Positions 59,981 through 64,000 of a stretch of DNA of 64,000 nucleotides are shown here, piece by piece. The DNA is from Bradyrhizobium sp. AZCC 2176. GTDB taxonomy: Bacteria > Pseudomonadota > Alphaproteobacteria > Rhizobiales > Xanthobacteraceae. The position numbers and the translations under genes are program-made. The stretch is taken from contig NZ_JAZHRX010000001.1 of NCBI RefSeq assembly GCF_036924645.1, positions 5,173,501 through 5,237,500 of the forward strand, in the 5' to 3' direction. The notes under the pieces were generated by a model that was given only the letters and a program-made list of their open reading frames with translations, was not told where the DNA came from and searched no databases. Every line of letters starts with the position of its first letter. Positions within the stretch are counted from its first letter, which is position 1.

Positions 59981-61950
59981 AGCTCGCGGAGGACATGCGG
60001 CCGGCGGTGCCGATCAAAGCGGCTGCAGCCGACGCCGATCATGTCCTCGATCTGCGTAAAGTGTGCAAGCAATTCGGGATCGATCCCGCGGTCGACGCAT
60101 TGGTCGATGTCGACCTCGTTTTGCGGCGCGGCGAATGGCTGTCGATAACCGGTCCGTCCGGCTCGGGAAAATCCACGCTGTTGAATATCCTCGGCTGCCT
60201 CGACCGGCCAACCAGCGGACAGTACGTTTTTGATGGTATCGAAACGACGAAGCTTAGCGAGAATGAGCGGGCCGGGCTGCGCAGCCGCCGCGTTGGATTC
60301 ATCTTTCAGTCATTCCACCTGCTGCCCTATCGCACTGTCCTTGAGAACGTCATGCTGGCGGAAGTATACCGCCGGCAGGCCGGACGCGGGCGACGCGAGC
60401 GGGCGATGGAGGAAATTCGCCGCGTCGGCCTCGAGCATCGCGCCAATTTCTTGCCTTCCAAATTGTCCGGCGGCGAACGTCAGCGGGTGGCGATCGCCCG
60501 CGCCCTGATGGGATCACCGAGCCTGCTCTTGTGCGACGAGCCGACCGGCAATCTCGATTCCAAGAACACCGAGTCGATCCTGGATTTCTTCACCGAGCTC
60601 AACAAGGAGGGCATGACGATCGTCGTCGTGACGCACGACGAAAACGTCGCGCGCCGGAGCTCGCGCCGGGTCAACATGAAGGATGGCGAGCTCTTTGGTG
60701 GAAGCGAGACGGCATTGCCACCTCCATCCAGGGCGCGCATCGCGGCGTCCGGGATCACGATGCGCGACCTCGCCTCCGAGGCCATCGCCGGGGCGATTGC
60801 GCGTCCGGCCCGGATGGCGCTGACGGTGCTTGGCATCGTGATCGGTATGTCGGCGCTGGTCGCCACCATCGGGCTGACGCGAACCGCCGGTAACCGCATC
60901 ATCAGTCAGTTCGATCAACTCGCGGCCACGGAATTATTCATCACGGCGCGGCCGGGAATGGCGACCGGCACGATTGATCCACGTGCCATTCCATGGGACG
61001 CGCCGGAACGGCTGGTCCGGTTGAACGGTGTCGTGGCCGCGGGCCTGCTCAGCGACGTCAATGTCCACGACATGCTCGTCAGCGCCTCGCCGGTGGTGGA
61101 TCCCGCCAATCAGACCGCATTCAAACTGGCGGTGCGCGCCGCCTCGCCGGATTTGTTTCGCGCCGTGCGTGCCGACCTCGCCTCGGGACGGTTTATCGAC
61201 GGGGGGCATTCTGCCCGCGCCGAGCGCGTTGCGATCCTCGGCCCCGATGCCGCGCGCCGCCTAGGCATCACCGGCGTCGAGCGGCTGCCCGCGATCTATG
61301 TCGGGGACGAACTCTATCTCGTGATCGGTATCCTCCGAGACGTGGTGCGAAAGCCGGAACTGCTTGGTTCGGTCATCATTCCCGAGGGCACGGCGCGACG
61401 GCATTTCAGTCTGTTCGGGCCTGGCATGGTGGTGGTGGAGACGAAGATCGGCGCCGCTTCCCTGATCGCGCTGCAGGCGCGGGCGGCACTTCGGCCGGAC
61501 GACCCGCGCACGCTTCGCGTGCAACTGCCGCAGGAGCCGCGGCGCGTGCGCGACGACGTGCAAACCGATCTCAATATGATGTTCCTGCTGCTGGGCGGCC
61601 TGTCGCTCGTAGTCGGCGCGCTCGGGATCGCAAATATCACCCTGGTGGGAGTAATGGAGCGGACTGCGGAGATTGGACTGCGCCGTGCCATTGGCGCTAC
61701 TCGTCGCCACATCGCTTCACAGTTCCTCATCGAGAGTGCGTCCATGGGTGTCGTGGGGGGACTGCTCGGATCCAGCGTCGGCGTGCTGATCGTGGTGGGT
61801 GTCTCGGCGTATCAGGTCTGGACCCCGGTGCTCGACCCGCTCGCTCCCTTGCTGGCGCCAGCTGTCGGCGGGGTGATCGGTCTGCTGTCGGGGGTCTATC
61901 CCGCCTCGCGTGCCGCCGCGCTCGAACCGGCCGAAGCGTTCCGACATTAG
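59977..61950 (+). CDS. MacB-type ABC transporter (fused ATPase and permease)
   Basis: A 657-residue protein. The N-terminal ATPase has Walker A GPSGSGKST (about residue 58), signature LSGGERQRVAIARAL, Walker B LLCDEPTGNLD and H-loop VVTHD. Next is a helix, a MacB periplasmic domain (about 290-520) and three C-terminal FtsX-type helices (LGGLSLVVGALGIANITLVG, MGVVGGLLGSSVGVLIVVGV). MacB-family proteins drive export of peptides, toxins or lipoproteins from the periplasm rather than import. The peptidoglycan-binding adaptor is coupled by ATGA. No TolC-type gene is nearby. The cargo may be one of the small secreted proteins encoded upstream, but nothing proves this. Confidence 0.9.
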   Translation: MKLAEDMRPAVPIKAAAADADHVLDLRKVCKQFGIDPAVDALVDVDLVLRRGEWLSITGPSGSGKSTLLNILGCLDRPTSGQYVFDGIETTKLSENERAGLRSRRVGFIFQSFHLLPYRTVLENVMLAEVYRRQAGRGRRERAMEEIRRVGLEHRANFLPSKLSGGERQRVAIARALMGSPSLLLCDEPTGNLDSKNTESILDFFTELNKEGMTIVVVTHDENVARRSSRRVNMKDGELFGGSETALPPPSRARIAASGITMRDLASEAIAGAIARPARMALTVLGIVIGMSALVATIGLTRTAGNRIISQFDQLAATELFITARPGMATGTIDPRAIPWDAPERLVRLNGVVAAGLLSDVNVHDMLVSASPVVDPANQTAFKLAVRAASPDLFRAVRADLASGRFIDGGHSARAERVAILGPDAARRLGITGVERLPAIYVGDELYLVIGILRDVVRKPELLGSVIIPEGTARRHFSLFGPGMVVVETKIGAASLIALQARAALRPDDPRTLRVQLPQEPRRVRDDVQTDLNMMFLLLGGLSLVVGALGIANITLVGVMERTAEIGLRRAIGATRRHIASQFLIESASMGVVGGLLGSSVGVLIVVGVSAYQVWTPVLDPLAPLLAPAVGGVIGLLSGVYPASRAAALEPAEAFRH

Positions 61951-61980
61951 TTCGGACATCAAACCAATTGGTTGGTAAGA

Positions 61981-62136
61981 GAGGTCGAATCGGGTGGCGC
62001 TTTTGCCTACAAGGGCAATCCTCTCGCTGCTTTCTGGCTTCGCTCCGTGGATGGGAGTAAGACCATCAAAGCAACGGGTCAGGGGCCGATGGCTTCTGGC
62101 ACGTCGGTAATTACTGTGCACGCGACGATCAAATAA
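61981..62136 (+). pseudogene. Unidentified C-terminal gene fragment
   Basis: An open frame reading EVESGGAFAYKGNPLAAFWL, RSVDGSKTIKATGQGPMASG, then TSVITVHATIK and a stop at 62136. The composition looks like protein, not chance, but there is no start codon or ribosome binding site; it may be the tail of a lost gene. I cannot name the family. Confidence 0.3.
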
Positions 62137-62191
62137 CATTCCTCGCGTCCATTGCACGGCGGACACGTGTTGTCGTCCAAAGCAAGTTATC

Positions 62192-62413
62192 TTACGGCAG
62201 CGATCCTCTCAGGTCTGCGACACCAATATCCAGGGTGACTCGGTTACCGTTCTCAGAAGTGGTGTGCGCGCGGATTTCACCGTGTTCGGACACAGTCATG
62301 ACTCGAACGACGATCGCGCCGACCAAAAGCAGCGTGACCATGATCAGCCCAATTCCGGCCGGCGTTAGGTATAGGTTGGACCCAAAGCGCATCATTGCTG
62401 CACCCATGCGCAT
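62192..62413 (-). CDS. Small putative membrane protein
   Basis: From ATG 62413 the minus strand encodes 73 residues with one strong hydrophobic segment (AGIGLIMVTLLLVGAIVVRV) between a Met-rich start and a polar tail (SEHGEIRAHTTSENGNRVTL). An upstream frame continues to 62524. No family is recognised, and the surroundings are decayed, so it could be a remnant. Confidence 0.35.
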   Translation of the reverse strand: MRMGAAMMRFGSNLYLTPAGIGLIMVTLLLVGAIVVRVMTVSEHGEIRAHTTSENGNRVTLDIGVADLRGSLP

Positions 62414-62897
62414 CGCCCGCGGCCCGTTGCAACACGCTTGGTTGAGTCGTTGGGCGATTTGGTGGCGTGGCGGCGGCGATCCGGCGTTCATTCTCTTGTG
62501 CACCGTCTTGTGCGCGCCGCACACCCAGCCCGAGCGCTCGCACGGTTAGGACGGTGCCGGGGTAGGCGACGTTCACAAAATCAAATTGAGCGCGAATGCC
62601 ACCGGCGAATGAAGGCAAGTGCTTTCAAAGGAAGTTGAGCACGCTGATGCGAAACAGATCACATGAGCTGTCCGCCAGCCGGAATAGGGTTGCCGAGTAA
62701 TCACCGTTTACGCTCAGCGCGCGTTTACGCTCAGCCCGCCACGAACACGTTCGCTTACGTGATAGGCATTTTGCCACAACCATCGGGGATGGGCGTCCCT
62801 GGCGTTGTCACGATCCGGCCGGGCGGCGGTGATGCTTCCTGGTCATATGCAGTCCCTCTTAGGGCGTGCTTACACATGGGACGGGGCAAGCAGATGC
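62414..62897. other. Unassigned stretch before the opgC fragment
   Basis: About 480 bases with overlapping frames in both directions and no complete gene. It contains an AGCGCGCGTTTACGCTCAGC-like short direct repetition near 62715-62740 (CGTTTACGCTCAG occurs twice, 18 bases apart). Nothing else stands out. Confidence 0.35.
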
Positions 62898-63275
62898 ATG
62901 ATCGAACCGTCACTCCGAAGCCATCGGTGGGCGAGCCCCCCGGGGCTCAAAGGCGTTGGCCGCGACCTGCGCATCGATGCCTGCCGCGGCATCGCGCTAT
63001 GGTGCATCTTTCTTGACCATGTCCCCAACAACATCGGAAGCTGGCTGACGCTGCGGAACTTCGGCTTTTGCGATACCGCGGAAGTATTTATGTTCGTCTC
63101 GGGTGTGACCTGCGCGCTGGCCTACGGCAAGGCTCATTGGTGCGAGGGCTGGAGCGGCGTAGTCAGCCGTACGCTGTGGCGGAGCTGGGACATCTATGTC
63201 GCATTTCTGCTGCTCACTCTCGCTTGCGCCATTATGGTTCACTCACCAATTGGCTCTGCGCAGCAAACTCTGTGA
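62898..63275 (+). pseudogene. opgC: OpgC-like membrane protein, truncated after the N-terminal third
   Basis: From ATG 62898 the frame encodes GRDLRIDACRGIALWCIFLD, HVPNNIGSWLTLRNFGFCDT, AEVFMFVSGVTCALAYGKAH and WRSWDIYVAFLLLTLACAIM. This is the start of OpgC-domain acyltransferase-like proteins, which succinylate periplasmic glucans in alphaproteobacteria. The family is about 370-400 residues with ten helices; here the frame stops at 63275 after about 125 residues. Directly beyond, the sequence belongs to the end of a TRAP permease gene on the other strand. A deletion probably removed the rest. Confidence 0.75.
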
Positions 63276-63326
63276 TCCGCTTCCGGTATCCCGAAGCCGA
63301 ACTTCCGCGCCCCAAGGAAATGGTGA

Positions 63327-64000
63327 CTATTCGACGAAGCCGGCCAGTCTGGGCAGCCACAAACTGATGCTCGGGAAATAAATGCACAGCATCAAGCCGA
63401 GCACCTGCAGCGCAACGAACGGATACATGGCCGTGAATACGTCGTTCATGGTGACGCCCGGCGGCGCCGTGCCCTTCATGTAGAACAGCGTCGCCCCGAA
63501 CGGCGGCGTCATGAACGCGGTCTGCAGATTGACCGCAACCAATGTGCCGAACCAGGTCATCAGGGCGGCGTTGCTGCCGATGTGGTCGGAGAAGTCGTAC
63601 TTCAACAGGATCGGCCCGAACACCGGCAGGACGATCAGGCAGATCTCGATCCACTCGAACGGGAAGCCGAGCAGGAAGATCAGAACCATGATGAAGGTGA
63701 GCATTTCCCACTTGGTGTCGATGCCGAAATGGGTGAGCGTCGAGATCATCAGGTCGTCGCCGCCGAGCACGCGGAACACGTAGGAGAAGCCGGTCGCGCC
63801 GAGGAAGATCAGGAACACCAGGCCGTTGGCGCGGCAGGAGGAATAGATCGCCTCGTTCATCATCTTGAACGTCATGCGCCTGTTCAGCGCGGCGATGAAC
63901 ATGGAGCCGAGCACGCCGACAGCACCGCTCTCCGTGGGCGTGGCCCAGCCGGCGAAGATCGAGCCGAGCACGATCACCAGCAGCGCCGTCATGGGGAACA
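63327..64000 (-). CDS. TRAP transporter large permease subunit, DctM family (partial)
   Basis: The last 224 codons of a DctM-type permease; the frame continues beyond the right window edge. Visible are helix-forming segments TALLVIVLGSIFAGWATPTE, GLVFLIFLGATGFSYVFRVL and the family motif VNLQTAFMTPPFGATLFYMK, ending with SISLWLPRLAGFVE. TRAP systems take up carboxylates using an ion gradient, together with a DctP binding protein and a DctQ small subunit, which should lie outside the window. The full subunit is about 430-600 residues. Confidence 0.9.
   Translation of the reverse strand, partial: FPMTALLVIVLGSIFAGWATPTESGAVGVLGSMFIAALNRRMTFKMMNEAIYSSCRANGLVFLIFLGATGFSYVFRVLGGDDLMISTLTHFGIDTKWEMLTFIMVLIFLLGFPFEWIEICLIVLPVFGPILLKYDFSDHIGSNAALMTWFGTLVAVNLQTAFMTPPFGATLFYMKGTAPPGVTMNDVFTAMYPFVALQVLGLMLCIYFPSISLWLPRLAGFVE

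Overview
The gene content looks like a chromosomal stretch of an alphaproteobacterium of the Bradyrhizobium/Rhodopseudomonas group. This is an inference from protein flavour: branched-chain-type ABC operons coupled to acyl-CoA ligases, many orphan TctC-type binding proteins, a second Mfd-like protein and high G+C. No rRNA, tRNA or CRISPR array was recognised.

Region 1 (1-12.4 kb) is housekeeping and uptake: a partial adenosine-specific kinase, a DUF2905 protein, a SAM hydroxide adenosyltransferase, a Tat-exported amidase, a frameshifted Mth938-like gene, and a six-gene operon of AMP-dependent acyl-CoA ligase plus a complete LIV/HAAT-type ABC importer. A universal-stress-protein stub follows.

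Region 2 (12.5-16.8 kb) holds a full-length Mfd (TRCF) paralogue between wrecked genes. The downstream wreck is a collapsed sugar epimerase/oxidoreductase operon that carries an exact 22-bp tandem duplication.

Region 3 (16.8-31.9 kb) is an aromatic-catabolism locus. It has two FAD monooxygenases, two ThDP-dependent decarboxylase/lyase-like enzymes, a Rieske dioxygenase (alpha and beta) with an SDR dehydrogenase, three TctC binding proteins, two small unknown proteins and one IclR regulator. Four promoter regions share a palindrome, TGTCCA-N5-TGGACA, which I infer to be the regulon operator.

Region 4 (32-37.7 kb) looks like a decayed island. It contains acyl-CoA dehydrogenase and IS256 relics, a dusA 5' fragment (a known integration target), a frameshifted DUF6499/DUF2285 regulator, a Wadjet JetD remnant, an apparently intact hipBA pair with a clear operator, and a binding-protein relic.

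Region 5 (37.8-62 kb) is the most unusual part. It is a dense export and cell-envelope block: two glycine-rich repeat proteins with no canonical RTX repeats, a PrtD-like type I exporter ATPase with a degenerate ABC signature, and a membrane-fusion protein with a duplicated N-terminus. These are followed by a LuxR-type regulator with a degenerate receiver, a lipoprotein, an LbtU-like porin, two CzcA-type RND pumps with a minimal adaptor between them, a set of secreted and PepSY proteins, and a peptidoglycan-binding adaptor coupled to a MacB-type ABC transporter. I know of no named system with this composition.

The window ends with a truncated opgC and a partial TRAP transporter large permease.
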